This document shows positions 18,984-28,124 of a stretch of 64,000 bases of DNA, piece by piece. The number at the start of each line of letters is the position of its first letter. Positions within the stretch are counted from its first letter, which is position 1. A program made the translations under genes and the position numbers. The stretch spans positions 5,911,388-5,975,387 of the forward strand of contig NZ_JH976537.1 in assembly GCF_000309385.1 (NCBI RefSeq), given 5' to 3'. This stretch comes from Nodosilinea nodulosa PCC 7104 (GTDB lineage: Bacteria; Cyanobacteriota; Cyanobacteriia; Phormidesmidales; Phormidesmidaceae). The notes below the pieces were generated by a model. The model was not told the origin of the DNA, did not search any database, and worked only from the letters and a program-made list of their open reading frames with translations.

Positions 18984-19522
18984 GGCTAGTTTTCCTCCAC
19001 TTACGAAATAAAAATCTGCTTTTCCGACATACAGAAACTGTAGGCAGATGGCAGCCTTCACCACTATTTTCGGAGCCAAATACACCCCTAGCCGATAGTT
19101 AAATCAGCGCAATAATGGCTAAGGTTTAGCCTAGAAGAAGTGGGGATCAGGCATTCTTATTTCGACAGGGAGAGTAACAAACAGACATGTTTCTTCAAAC
19201 TATCGAGAGCGGATCGATTAATCTTTTATAGGAAATTAATTATCGCCCCGCCATCTGTGTGAAAGTGTGTGAAAGGTTTAGTCTGAGGGCATTCGCAGCG
19301 GCACCCAGGCCTGACGCGATCGGCCAGATTGCTCAGGCCACCGCAGGACGAATGTCTCTGAAGCAATCGGTTCGCGATCGCCAAAAACCCTGGTTTGCCC
19401 CAGGGCGGGCGGTGTCTGTCGGCCTTAACTCAGCGCTATTCGCCCATAGGCAGACCGTCCATCGATCAAATTCAGTTTTGGCGCTAGGGCGTGATCTCCA
19501 TGGGCGGCCTCAACCCGGCGGT
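18984..19522. other. upstream region of cpcL
   Basis: These 539 bp precede cpcL and follow the alpha/beta hydrolase gene on the same strand. The part at 19090-19260 is AT-rich and should hold the cpcL promoter and leader. An open frame on the plus strand near 19259-19627 overlaps the hydrolase end and does not look coding. Confidence 0.5.
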
Positions 19523-20701
19523 TTAGCCATCGCTTTTGTAGCTTATGATTTCGCGGGCTATTTTTTCGGCAATGCCCTGGGTATCAAAGTAGTTGCCGTG
19601 GTCAATTTGCATATTGCTCAAGGTTGAGGCATTGAACGAATACATGTTGGGCGGGGCCGGGGGCGGGGCCGGGTTGAGTCCCAGACTGTCCTCGTAGAGA
19701 TTATTTATGTTGCGCCCCACGATTAATTCTTTGAGGTCGTCGGCCCGCTCCCTCAGCTCTTTTTCTACCTTAGAAGCTTTGAGGGCCTCGTCGTGGCGTG
19801 AGTAGAAGAGATATACCCCGCCCACCAGGTGCAGCAGCCCTTCAAAAAATGGCCCCAGGTAGTAGACGTCTTCCATTTCGTTCTCTTTTTGGGCCGAATA
19901 CTGCTCGCGCTGGTAGGTGGGTTCGCCGCTTCTATAGCACTTGGTCACGTGGCGACGCTCCACATCCGGGGCCAGCATGAAGTAGCCATCGATAAAGAAT
20001 TTGTCAGAACCGCTATTCTGGCCTCGCAGAGACAGTTGTCCCTGATCGTACTTGTCGTAGTCGTAGGGTACATACTCCCGGTCAACGAGCTGCTTGAGCA
20101 TGTTGCAGGCGAGAAAATTACCCATGCTGTGGGCGATTACAAAAATCTCCGCCGCCGGGTTAAATTTGTGGATGATGCTGATCATATTGGCCAGGGCCGG
20201 GCCGGAGCTAACCGCCTCGGTGCGGTCAGAATTGTAGGCCAAAACGCTGCCGTTGGCGGGCCAGGAAAAGCCCACCACAGCCGTTAGATTGTCCTCAGTG
20301 TTGAGTCGATACTGCTCTTCGGGCAGGAGCGGATCGACAATTAAATTTAAGCGGTTTTCAGGGGGCTTGAATGCATCGAGGTCGCGAATGGTGTCGGCCA
20401 GGATGGAAAACGAGGTCAGTGCCCCGTGGAGCGGCACGTTAAAGCCGTGGATGCCAATAATAATTCGCCTGATCGAGGGCTTAGACAAAAATGCTTGAAA
20501 TACCGTCTCTTCAGAATTAATTATTAGCGATTCTTTGGGCATTTGTTGGGCATTGGTTTCGGCCAGATAGTAGGCCATGTACCGTCTGGCATCGATCCAG
20601 TTGTAGCCCCCGCTCTGCATATTTTTGCGGTCTTTGAGGGAGACATCGCGGGCCAAATTGTCGCGATCGCGGTTGGTGGCAAAGTAGCGAATATAGGTCA
20701 T
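19523..20701 (-). CDS. alpha/beta hydrolase (DUF900-like)
   Basis: A 392-residue protein with an alpha/beta-hydrolase core. The oxyanion strand is IIIGIHGFNVPLHG, the nucleophile elbow is FVIAHSMGNFLACNML (Ser in the centre), and a likely catalytic His lies in MQIDHGNYFDT near the C-terminus. DUF900 hydrolases share this pattern; substrates are not known. No signal peptide is visible, so it is probably cytoplasmic. It is divergent from the lipoprotein gene. Confidence 0.72.
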   Translation of the reverse strand: MTYIRYFATNRDRDNLARDVSLKDRKNMQSGGYNWIDARRYMAYYLAETNAQQMPKESLIINSEETVFQAFLSKPSIRRIIIGIHGFNVPLHGALTSFSILADTIRDLDAFKPPENRLNLIVDPLLPEEQYRLNTEDNLTAVVGFSWPANGSVLAYNSDRTEAVSSGPALANMISIIHKFNPAAEIFVIAHSMGNFLACNMLKQLVDREYVPYDYDKYDQGQLSLRGQNSGSDKFFIDGYFMLAPDVERRHVTKCYRSGEPTYQREQYSAQKENEMEDVYYLGPFFEGLLHLVGGVYLFYSRHDEALKASKVEKELRERADDLKELIVGRNINNLYEDSLGLNPAPPPAPPNMYSFNASTLSNMQIDHGNYFDTQGIAEKIAREIISYKSDG

Positions 20702-20725
20702 AGCTGTGCCCCTGGGCTGTACTTT

Positions 20726-20760
20726 GGCGGATCGAACCTGGCGGATCGAACCTGGCGGAT
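20726..20760. repeat. 14-bp tandem repeat, 2.5 copies
   Basis: The unit GGCGGATCGAACCT occurs twice in full (20726-20739, 20740-20753) and then for seven bases. It begins 24 bp upstream of the hydrolase start, so it may lie in the 5' leader of that gene. Confidence 0.9.
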
Positions 20761-21001
20761 TGTACCACTTCCGACTGCTGTAAACCCTGGCTCACCCGCC
20801 AGCGCCATCGGAGATTGTCGCCAGGCAAAATTAGGCCCTAATCCCCAAAGGCGATCGGCCCTTCCGGTGCTGAGGCCAGTCGATTGGTGGTTGCCCCTTC
20901 AGCGACGGGTGGCCTGCTATTGCCCATCTATAGACCATAGCCCCCGGCACCATCGCCTGCACCGCCTGCCTGCAAGAGACTGTAACCCTGTTGGCGGTAG
21001 G

Positions 21002-21023
21002 TTTGACACTGGTTTGACACATG
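21002..21023 (+). promoter_or_regulatory. 11-bp direct repeat upstream of the lipoprotein gene
   Basis: TTTGACACTGG and TTTGACACATG follow each other without a gap, 47 bp before the start codon, and TATACT (21031-21036) follows as a possible -10 box. The 11-bp period is the spacing used by tandem OmpR/PhoB-type regulators. Closely similar repeats lie before the small membrane-protein genes at 21.8 and 41.8 kb. A simple overlap with sigma70 -35 boxes is an alternative reading. Confidence 0.45.
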
Positions 21024-21069
21024 CCCTTTCTATACTTCGGCAAGTATGTGTTCATTCCAGGAAGCCGAC

Positions 21070-21639
21070 ATGAAATTTCAGCTAGCCACTGCTCTTTTAG
21101 CCGGTTCAATGGTCTTTTACGCTGGTTGCAGCGCTGGTTCACATTCCGACGGAATATCGATCACAAATCCGGCTGGGGAAGCTGCCCTGCGGAACCAGTT
21201 GTCTGGGCAGACTGGCGAGAAGGCCACAGCGGTTTCGGAGACAACAACTGGGCAAAAACACGCCTCAGGACTGTCGGAGCTGTCCAATATTATTGATGTG
21301 CGCATTGCCGACGACAAAATTACGACCAGCTACGACAAGGCCGATGCGGGCATTGTCAGCCTGGATATTCGCAATGACAGCGGCAGATCGCTAAATTTAA
21401 TCCTGCTGAAAACCGATTTATCCGCTGACCAGATTCCTATCAAAGCGGGCAAAATTGACTTTTCTGGCAAAACGGTTGCCCTGTCGGGAAGTTTACTCAG
21501 CAATCCCCTGCCCGCTGGTGGAACAGATTCAATTGTTAGCGATCTCGATCCGGGCAACTATATCTTGATGGCCTATGCTCCAGGCAATGTCAGGGCAGCT
21601 ATAACCCAGCGCATAACCGTTCAGGCTCCGGGCACCTGA
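21070..21639 (+). CDS. putative lipoprotein
   Basis: The ATG at 21070 follows AGGAAG by six bases and opens a 189-residue protein with a lipoprotein signal: a short basic start, a hydrophobic segment and the lipobox FYAGC, with the lipidated Cys at residue 19. After a Ser/Thr-rich spacer comes a beta-rich domain (IVSLDIRNDSGRSLNLILLK, DLDPGNYILMAYAPG) reminiscent of cupredoxin-like or Ig-like folds, without copper ligands that I can see. Function unknown. It faces the small membrane-protein gene downstream, which is on the other strand. Confidence 0.72.
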   Translation: MKFQLATALLAGSMVFYAGCSAGSHSDGISITNPAGEAALRNQLSGQTGEKATAVSETTTGQKHASGLSELSNIIDVRIADDKITTSYDKADAGIVSLDIRNDSGRSLNLILLKTDLSADQIPIKAGKIDFSGKTVALSGSLLSNPLPAGGTDSIVSDLDPGNYILMAYAPGNVRAAITQRITVQAPGT

Positions 21640-21720
21640 TGGTCGTCGCCCTGCGGAAGGGCCAGGCGAATTGTTTTGCCTTCAGCTCTGGGCTGGCGGG
21701 CTTTTGGAAAATCGCGGCGT

Positions 21721-21846
21721 TTACCGTTTCTTTTTCTTGCGGGTGCTCGGGGCTGTGGAAGGAAACAGCCAGGCCAATATACCCATACTGGCCAGGAGCA
21801 GGAGGGCCAGCACTAGCACCCCCGCCGGAACCGATAGCGTCGCCAT
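21721..21846 (-). CDS. 41-residue single-helix membrane protein
   Basis: The frame begins at ATG 21846 (MATLSVPAGVLVLALLLLAS), continues with one membrane helix and ends in a strongly basic tail (TRKKKKR) before TAA. The arrangement suggests a single-pass protein with its C-terminus in the cytoplasm. It is similar to the protein at 41650-41772: both have a Leu-rich helix followed by GIL-x-x-LFP. The two genes also share an upstream 11-bp direct repeat, which supports both being real. Function unknown. Confidence 0.6.
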   Translation of the reverse strand: MATLSVPAGVLVLALLLLASMGILAWLFPSTAPSTRKKKKR

Positions 21847-21898
21847 GGCGAATACCTTATATTTCTTAAACCCTCACAGTAGGAACTGTGAGTGGCTA

Positions 21899-21920
21899 AG
21901 CTGTGCCAAGGCTGTGTCAA
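21899..21920 (-). promoter_or_regulatory. 11-bp direct repeat upstream of the small membrane-protein gene
   Basis: On the minus strand TTGACACAGCC (21910-21920) is followed directly by TTGGCACAGCT (21899-21909), 53 bp before the start codon at 21846. The first 11-mer is identical to the one in the same position before the paralogue at 41772. Confidence 0.5.
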
Positions 21921-22081
21921 TTCGGCAGCGGCACGGATTTTAGCAGCCGCTCTGTGGGGCGGATCTATACCAGGGCCGCTGGCCTCGCCTGTAGAATTCG
22001 CTACCCTGCCGCAAGAATTTCGCCAGAGAATTCTGAGCGCACCGTCTAGAATGATGCAGACGCTGTAGGAGTAGGGGATTG

Positions 22082-23860
22082 GTGCAGGTTTCTGGGCCTC
22101 AAGACGGGTCTTCGCTGCGGCAGCTCCAGCGGGTGTTGGGGAGCTTGAGGGTTTACCCCTGGCTGGCCCTGGGCGCGTTGGGCAGTGCCCTGCTGCTAGT
22201 AGCTGCCTATGCGGTTACGCCGCAGCTGTTTCGCTGGGCCATCGACCAGGGCATTGCCGAAAATAATTTGACCATCGTGCTGCAGAGCGGGGCGGGGCTG
22301 GTGGCGGCGGCCCTGGCCCGGGGGCTGTTTAACTTTGGCCAGAGCTTTTGCGCCGAGGCGCTATCCCAGAGCGTGGTCTACGATCTGCGCAACCGCATTT
22401 TTAGCAAGATCCAAACCCTCAGCTTTAGCTACCACGACCAGGCCCAGACCTCCCAGCTGCTCACCCGCGTCACCAGCGATATTGAGCAAATTCGCACGTT
22501 TCTCAGCACCAGCCTGATTCAGGTGATTAGTGGGGTGGTGACGCTGGTGGCGATCGCCATCATTTTGCTGGCGATGAACTGGCGGCTGGCGCTGATTAGC
22601 CTGACGGTGGTGCCCGCCGCCGGATGGCTGATGGCGCGGTTTTTTAGCCGCAACAACCTGCTGTTTCGCCAGGTGCAGGAGCAGCTCAGCGACCTGAATG
22701 CGGTGCTACAGGAAAACTTGCTGGGGGTGCGGGTGGTAAAAGCCTTTGTGCGGGAGGAGGTCGAAACCGATCGCTACACCCAGCTCAACAACGGCCTGAT
22801 TGCCGCCAACATGAAGACCATTTTGGCGATTCGCAACACGTTTCCGTTTATTTTCCTGGTCAGCAACCTGGTGATTGTGGCGGTGGTGGGCTACGGCGGA
22901 GTAGCGGTGATTGACGATCGCTTTTCGGTGGGGCAGCTGGTGGCCTTTAACGCCTACCTGCTGCTGATTTTGCAGCCGATTTTGCTGATTGGCTTTGCCG
23001 CCCCGGCGATCGCCCAGGCGGCCTCGTCGGCGGAGCGGGTCTACGAGGTGGTCGATGCCGCCATTGAAATCCGCGATCGCCCCAACGCCGTTCCCTTTGC
23101 CACCTGCGGCGGACGCATCACCTTTGAGCATGTGTCGTTTCGCTATCCGGGGGCGACCAGCCCGGCCCTGTGCGAGATTTCCTTTGAGACCAAGCCCAAC
23201 GAGCTGATCGCTATTTTGGGCATGACCGGCTCGGGCAAAAGCACCGTCACCAACCTGATTCCCCGCTTTTACGATGTCACCAGCGGGGCCGTGCGCATCG
23301 ACGGGCGCGATGTGCGCGACTTTACCTTAGAAAGCCTGCGATCGCACATCAGCACCGTGTTCCAGGAGACCACCCTGTTTTCGGGCACCATTTTCTCGAA
23401 TATTACCTACGCCAAGCCCGAGGCCACCCTGGATGAGGTGATTACAGCGGCCAAAGCGGCTCAAATTCACGACTTTGTGGCAGATTTGCCCGACGGCTAC
23501 GACACCGTGGTGGGCGAGCGCGGGGTGGGCCTCTCGGGGGGGCAAAAGCAGCGAATTGCGATCGCCCGCACCCTGCTGACCAACTACAGCATTTTGATCC
23601 TCGACGACAGCACCTCCGCCGTGGATGCCCAGACCGCCGCCCAAATTCAGGCTGCCCTCGACGACCTGATGCGCCGCCGCACCTGCACCGCCTTTGTCGT
23701 CGCCCAGCGGATCAGCACCGTGCGCACCGCCGATCGCATTTTGCTGATGGATAAGGGCCGCCTGGTGGCCCAGGGCACCCACGAGCACCTGATGGCCACC
23801 AGCCCGCTCTACGGGGTGATTTTAGAGTCACAGGTCGGTGCCACTCCGGTGCTGACTTAA
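22082..23860 (+). CDS. ABC exporter, fused membrane and ATPase domains
   Basis: A half-transporter of about 592 residues with an N-terminal six-helix membrane domain and a C-terminal nucleotide-binding domain. The ATPase has Walker A GMTGSGKST, signature LSGGQKQR and Walker B ILILDDSTSAVD; the catalytic Glu after Walker B is replaced by Asp (LDDS), which often marks the degenerate half of a heterodimer. GTG 22082 and TTG 22079 are both possible starts after AGGAGTAGGGG. The second half-transporter lies at 24633-26402 on the same strand, so the two probably form one exporter. Substrate unknown. Confidence 0.88.
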   Translation: MQVSGPQDGSSLRQLQRVLGSLRVYPWLALGALGSALLLVAAYAVTPQLFRWAIDQGIAENNLTIVLQSGAGLVAAALARGLFNFGQSFCAEALSQSVVYDLRNRIFSKIQTLSFSYHDQAQTSQLLTRVTSDIEQIRTFLSTSLIQVISGVVTLVAIAIILLAMNWRLALISLTVVPAAGWLMARFFSRNNLLFRQVQEQLSDLNAVLQENLLGVRVVKAFVREEVETDRYTQLNNGLIAANMKTILAIRNTFPFIFLVSNLVIVAVVGYGGVAVIDDRFSVGQLVAFNAYLLLILQPILLIGFAAPAIAQAASSAERVYEVVDAAIEIRDRPNAVPFATCGGRITFEHVSFRYPGATSPALCEISFETKPNELIAILGMTGSGKSTVTNLIPRFYDVTSGAVRIDGRDVRDFTLESLRSHISTVFQETTLFSGTIFSNITYAKPEATLDEVITAAKAAQIHDFVADLPDGYDTVVGERGVGLSGGQKQRIAIARTLLTNYSILILDDSTSAVDAQTAAQIQAALDDLMRRRTCTAFVVAQRISTVRTADRILLMDKGRLVAQGTHEHLMATSPLYGVILESQVGATPVLT

Positions 23861-24019
23861 TTTTTCAGGGCAGTCAGCCCAGAAAACTTCGGAACCTTCT
23901 ATACAACTTTACAATTGGACGATGCGGCATGCCCAAATAAATACCCTAATCACAAGGTATTGTTTACGGTGGTGAGTATTAGATAAAGCGGTGAAAGTAT
24001 TTGATTTCAAGGATTACTT

Positions 24020-24250
24020 ATGCGTAAACAAATTACCGAATATACGTCTCCCCTAGATGCATTGATTGCCCTAGCCAAGCAGCTAAACACGTACGAAATT
24101 CAGTACCAAATGGATTCTGCTGAATTCTTCACCAAGTACAGTCAGGGCGAAACCTCTGACGCAGAAGACTTTGTTGAGTGGGCTGGCAACTACCAGCACT
24201 ACTTGGCCCTGCATCAAGAACTCGCAGACAGGCTGCAAAATGTCGCGTAG
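24020..24250 (+). CDS. antitoxin-like partner of a TumE-type toxin
   Basis: A 76-residue helical, acidic protein (DALIALAKQLNTYEIQYQMDSA, then EDFVEWAGNYQHYLALHQEL). Position and size fit the antitoxin of a TumA/TumE-type pair; I do not see a DNA-binding fold. Its stop overlaps the toxin start by 11 bases. The pair lies between two ABC exporter genes. Confidence 0.68.
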   Translation: MRKQITEYTSPLDALIALAKQLNTYEIQYQMDSAEFFTKYSQGETSDAEDFVEWAGNYQHYLALHQELADRLQNVA

Positions 24251-24632
24251 TGCTCTACTAAACTATTTTGACGGCATTGAGCAGCAGTTCTTCACGTTGC
24301 CTAACCTATATGTTGAGCAGTTCAATGCCACCATTCTGACGGCAGAACGAGGCAACCTCAAACTGCGGTTACGGTTCAAAGGTAGATACCTGCTAGCTAT
24401 CAGCGAAGCCCTACAGGTTGTGAATGGTCGCATTACACAGATTGACTATCGCTATCACCTCCAAGACGAGAAAAATCAGCTAATCTTTCGCTACGACAGC
24501 ACTCCTCACTTTCCTGAACTGCCCACCTTTCCCCACCACAAACATCTCCCCGATACTGTTATCTCTGCAAATAAACCTGACCTTGTTCAAGTGCTCCAGG
24601 AGGCTAGTACTTTTGTTGAGGCCCAAAACTAG
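24240..24632 (+). CDS. TumE-family (DUF6516) toxin
   Basis: A 130-residue protein that starts at ATG 24240 inside the end of the antitoxin gene. Sequence features such as KLRLRFKGRYLLAISEALQV, ITQIDYRYHLQDEKNQLIFRYD and HFPELPTFPHHKH fit the DUF6516/TumE family, which is annotated as the toxin part of a type II toxin-antitoxin system. Its TAG is directly followed by the ATG of the second ABC exporter gene with no gap, so that gene is likely read through from this one. Confidence 0.72.
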   Translation: MSRSALLNYFDGIEQQFFTLPNLYVEQFNATILTAERGNLKLRLRFKGRYLLAISEALQVVNGRITQIDYRYHLQDEKNQLIFRYDSTPHFPELPTFPHHKHLPDTVISANKPDLVQVLQEASTFVEAQN

Positions 24633-26402
24633 ATGACTACCGCTGCAACTGACTCGATCGCAGAACCCAAGCCCAAGCTCTCCACCGTGGGGCGCTTTTT
24701 GCAGTACTTTGCGCCCTACCGCCAGGATCTGCCCGTGGCGCTGCTGCTGGTGGCGATCGGGGCGACTACCCAGGCGATCGGGCCGCTGCTGATTGGCTGG
24801 TCGATCGACAACCTGATTTTGGCGGGCAACCTGCCGGGCCTGGCAAAAATGCTGGCGGCGCTAACGGCCATTTACCTCGTGGGCGTCTGGGCCATTCGGG
24901 GCCAGATTTTGCGCATGGGCTCGATTGTGCAGCGGCTGCTGGGGCAGCTGCGGCAGGATATTTTTGACAAAGTGCAGAGCCTGCCCGTCAGCTTTTTTGA
25001 CCGCAGCGAGGCGGGCGACCTGATGAGCCGCCTGCTCAACGACGTGAACACCGTGAATCAGGCCTTTGGCCTCACCATTCCCCAGGTGCTGGGCCAGACC
25101 CTTAGCCTGGTGGCCATCATCATCGCCATGCTGTCGATCAATTTGCAGCTGGGGCTGCTGAGCAATCTGGTGGTGCCGCTGATGATTTTCACCACCGGGT
25201 TTTTCTCCCGCTGGGCCAGGGGCAGGTTTCGGGTCACCCGGCAAACCATTGGCGACCTGTCGGCCAAGCTGGAAGAAGACATCGGCAGCGTGAAAGAGGC
25301 CCAGGCCTTTAACCGCACCCAGCTCAACATTGAAGAGTTCGACAGCCTCAACGCCGCCAACCGCAAGGCCAACGTGCAGGCGGTGGCGGTGACGGCGGCG
25401 TTTTTGCCCTCCATCGACTTTCTCAACACCCTGGCCACGGCTGGGGTAATGGCCTACGGCGGCTATCTGGCCGTCACCGGGGTAATGACGGTGGGCACGG
25501 TGACGGCGTTTTTGCTCTACGTGCAGCAGTTCTTTCGCCCGATTCAAATTCTCAGCCAGTTTTATACCCAGGCCCAGTCGGCCCTGGCGGGACTCGATCG
25601 CATCTTCTTTCTGCTCGATGAGCCGGTCACCCTGCAAGATGCCCCCAATGCCACCGAGATGCCGCCCATTCGCGGCGAGGTGCGGTTTGAGTCGGTGGGG
25701 TTTGGCTACACCCCCAACCAGCGGGTGCTCAAGGATGTCAACCTCTGCGCCCAGCCGGGGCAGATGATTGCCCTGGTGGGGCCAACCGGGGCGGGCAAAA
25801 GCACGATTATCAACCTGATCATGCGGTTTTATGACGTGTCGGAGGGAGCGGTCAAGATCGACGGCATCGATGTGCGCGATGTCACGCAGGCCAGCCTGCG
25901 CCGCCAGATCGGCATTGTGCTGCAAGACAATTTGCTGTTTACCGGCACCGTGGCCGAAAACATTGCCTTTGGTTCCCCCAACGCCAGCCAGGCCGAGATT
26001 GAGGCGGCGGCCCAGGCGGCCAATGTGCACGAGTTTGTCAGGTCGCTGCCCCAGGGCTACAGCACCCGCCTGGGCGAGCGGGGCGCCCCGCTTTCCCAGG
26101 GGCAGCGGCAGCTGGTCAGCATTGCCCGCGCGGTGCTGATCAACCCGCGCATTTTGGTGCTCGATGAGGCCACCAGCAGCATTGACACCCGCACCGAGGC
26201 GCTGGTGCAGGACGCGATCGCCACCCTGCTGCAAAACCGCACCAGCTTTGTGATTGCCCACCGCCTTAGCACCGTTACCCAGGCCGACCAGGTGCTGGTG
26301 ATTCAGCAGGGCGACATTGTAGAGCAGGGCACCCACGCCGAGCTGATCGATCGCCAGGGCATCTACGCCAACCTGTACAGCCTCCAGCTGGGCGCAGATT
26401 AG
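24633..26402 (+). CDS. ABC exporter, second half-transporter
   Basis: A 589-residue protein with a six-helix membrane domain and an ATPase domain: Walker A GPTGAGKST, signature LSQGQRQL, Walker B ILVLDEATSSID with the catalytic Glu, and H-loop VIAHRLSTV. The first half-transporter upstream has Asp at the catalytic Glu position, so this one would supply the active site in a heterodimer. The start codon abuts the stop of the toxin gene. The exported substrate is unknown. Confidence 0.9.
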   Translation: MTTAATDSIAEPKPKLSTVGRFLQYFAPYRQDLPVALLLVAIGATTQAIGPLLIGWSIDNLILAGNLPGLAKMLAALTAIYLVGVWAIRGQILRMGSIVQRLLGQLRQDIFDKVQSLPVSFFDRSEAGDLMSRLLNDVNTVNQAFGLTIPQVLGQTLSLVAIIIAMLSINLQLGLLSNLVVPLMIFTTGFFSRWARGRFRVTRQTIGDLSAKLEEDIGSVKEAQAFNRTQLNIEEFDSLNAANRKANVQAVAVTAAFLPSIDFLNTLATAGVMAYGGYLAVTGVMTVGTVTAFLLYVQQFFRPIQILSQFYTQAQSALAGLDRIFFLLDEPVTLQDAPNATEMPPIRGEVRFESVGFGYTPNQRVLKDVNLCAQPGQMIALVGPTGAGKSTIINLIMRFYDVSEGAVKIDGIDVRDVTQASLRRQIGIVLQDNLLFTGTVAENIAFGSPNASQAEIEAAAQAANVHEFVRSLPQGYSTRLGERGAPLSQGQRQLVSIARAVLINPRILVLDEATSSIDTRTEALVQDAIATLLQNRTSFVIAHRLSTVTQADQVLVIQQGDIVEQGTHAELIDRQGIYANLYSLQLGAD

Positions 26403-26438
26403 CGATCGCCCACCCCGTACCCAAATCCAAAATTGCCC

Positions 26439-27230
26439 TCAGATCCGGCCCAGATAGGCCGTCAGCAACCCATACCCCTGCTCGTTGAGATGCAGTCCGT
26501 CAGTGGTCAGCTCCGCTCGCAGCAGCCCCTGGCTATCTTTAAAGGCGGGCTGGAGATCGACGAAGGTTGCCCCCCGCCGCTGCACCGCGATCGCGATCTG
26601 TTGATTGAGCTGGCCCACCGCTGGCTGGGGCAAATTGGATAACCGGGTCGGCAAAATAGACAGCACCACAATCCGCGCCTGGGGATGCTGAACCCTGAGC
26701 CGCTGCACAATCAGCTCCATATTCGACACCGTGACATCAGGGGCAACCCCGGTCTTCAGGTCGTTGACGCCCGCCATGACGTAGACCACGCTGGGCCGTG
26801 CGCTGGCAAAGAAGGTAATCCGCCGCACCATGTGGGCGGTGGTTTCGCCAGAAATGCTCTGGTTGAGCCAGAGGCGATCGCGCGGCAGCTGCTCCTGGGG
26901 CAGCCACAGACAGAGCGAATCGCCCACCACCACCGCCAGCGGGCTTTGTCCCTGGCTGGCCGCCATGGTGGTCGCCTCGTGGGCCAGCAAACTCTGCCAC
27001 TGCTCGTGGGTGGGCTGCTGCCAGGGGGCCTGCCACTGGGCCGCGAAGGTGCCGGGCGCAATGCGGCTGTAGAGCTGCCCCGCCTGGAGGGTAGCGACGC
27101 GCTGTACGTAGAGCTGGCCGCCCGTGTGGGGGCGGAGCGCACCCAGGTTGGGGGTGTTGGCGCTGTGGCCTGGGGCGGCGATCGCCACGCCCAAAAGGCT
27201 TAAAAAAATCGACGGTGCCAAACGCCGCAT
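26439..27230 (-). CDS. SGNH/GDSL-family hydrolase, probably exported
   Basis: A 263-residue SGNH hydrolase. Block I is VVVGDSLCLW (nucleophile Ser), block III is MAGVNDLKTG and block V is TDGLHLNEQGYG with the Asp-His pair. I choose ATG 27230, which opens a signal peptide (MRRLAPSIFLSLLGVAIAAP); a TTG at 27263 would add 11 residues ahead of it. Family members are esterases or acyl hydrolases acting on cell-envelope material; the substrate here is unknown. It converges on the ABC exporter gene with a 36-bp gap. Confidence 0.85.
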   Translation of the reverse strand: MRRLAPSIFLSLLGVAIAAPGHSANTPNLGALRPHTGGQLYVQRVATLQAGQLYSRIAPGTFAAQWQAPWQQPTHEQWQSLLAHEATTMAASQGQSPLAVVVGDSLCLWLPQEQLPRDRLWLNQSISGETTAHMVRRITFFASARPSVVYVMAGVNDLKTGVAPDVTVSNMELIVQRLRVQHPQARIVVLSILPTRLSNLPQPAVGQLNQQIAIAVQRRGATFVDLQPAFKDSQGLLRAELTTDGLHLNEQGYGLLTAYLGRI

Positions 27231-27499
27231 GGTGGGTTGCCATCCTGTAGCCAATGCGCTCAAAGCACCGTAACTATAGCAATCGGCTGTTAGGTTGGAA
27301 CAGGTTTGCCGTGGCTATCTCAGGCCGCATTGAGGGGTTTGATGCTACTGGGCACTCTCCACCTTCGACATAGCGTGGCGCGGCGGTGATGTGGGGAGGG
27401 AGCGCGATCGGCACGAATTCGTTGTAAGACTGGCTGATAAACGACTTTTATCGGCTTTGCACAGGATCTTCAGCAGGGGGATGGCGACCCACCGTTTTG

Positions 27500-27778
27500 T
27501 TAATCGGTAGGCTGTGGCTGGTTAAGGTAGAGGTTGCGAATGGCGCGGTTCACGAAGCTCAGATAGTCGTCGATATCTTCATAGCGATCTAGTTCGACGA
27601 CTTCTTCTAAACTGAGACCGTCATCTGCTTGCTTATCAATTAAAGCTTCTATGCGCTTCTGAACGATTTGAGAAGCCCGAAAGATAGGAATGCCTTCTTC
27701 TACCACAATGTTTACGGCTCCCTCGACGGGGAGGGAGTCCGGGAAGGTTTGTAGCTGAGGGGGAAGGAGAATGCTCAT
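27500..27778 (-). CDS. small conserved antitoxin-like protein
   Basis: A 92-residue protein with an N-terminal short beta part (GAVNIVVEEGIPIFRASQIVQ) and a C-terminal helix pair (LSLEEVVELDRYEDIDDYLS). Similar small proteins in cyanobacteria often precede an HNH nuclease or toxin gene; here the bases beyond its 3' end hold no such gene, so it looks like an orphan. Function is not established. Confidence 0.6.
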   Translation of the reverse strand: MSILLPPQLQTFPDSLPVEGAVNIVVEEGIPIFRASQIVQKRIEALIDKQADDGLSLEEVVELDRYEDIDDYLSFVNRAIRNLYLNQPQPTD

Positions 27779-27876
27779 AGGGTCTATGCTGGCAGCTCCT
27801 CCTAGGAGTTATCCCCCATTGTCTACCCTACTAGCTAAAATGTTAATCAATCTCATCCACTACAGCGCTAGCGACG

Positions 27877-28124
27877 ATGACTGATAATGAGCTTTTAGAC
27901 CGAATTGCCACCGATCCAAAAATTATGGTTGGCAAACCTGTGATTCAAGGTACTCGCCTTACGGCTGAATATATTCTGAATCTTCTGGCCATGGGGCGAC
28001 GATAGCTGAAATTCTAGAAGAATACGAAGGCTTAGTTAAAGAGGATATTCTGGCCTGTCTTCTGTTTGCCTCACGGTTTTTAGAAAGCGCAAGTTTTATG
28101 CCTCTAGAGAAGGAGATTGCTTAG
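27877..28124 (+). pseudogene. DUF433 antitoxin, frameshifted
   Basis: The reading frame starts well (KIMVGKPVIQGTRLTAEYIL) but meets a stop at 28003. Adding one base after 27990 restores GATIAEILEEYEGLVKEDIL and the rest of a DUF433 domain up to the TAG at 28122-28124. A single-base deletion at 27990/27991 therefore broke the gene. Confidence 0.85.

Noticed and set aside
19259..19627. 122-codon plus-strand frame upstream of cpcL
   Set aside because: It overlaps the 3' end of the well-supported hydrolase gene on the other strand and shows no coding character.
21899..21920. Classical Pho box
   Set aside because: The 11-bp period is right, but the units do not match the cyanobacterial Pho box as I know it, so I call it only a tandem site of unknown regulator.
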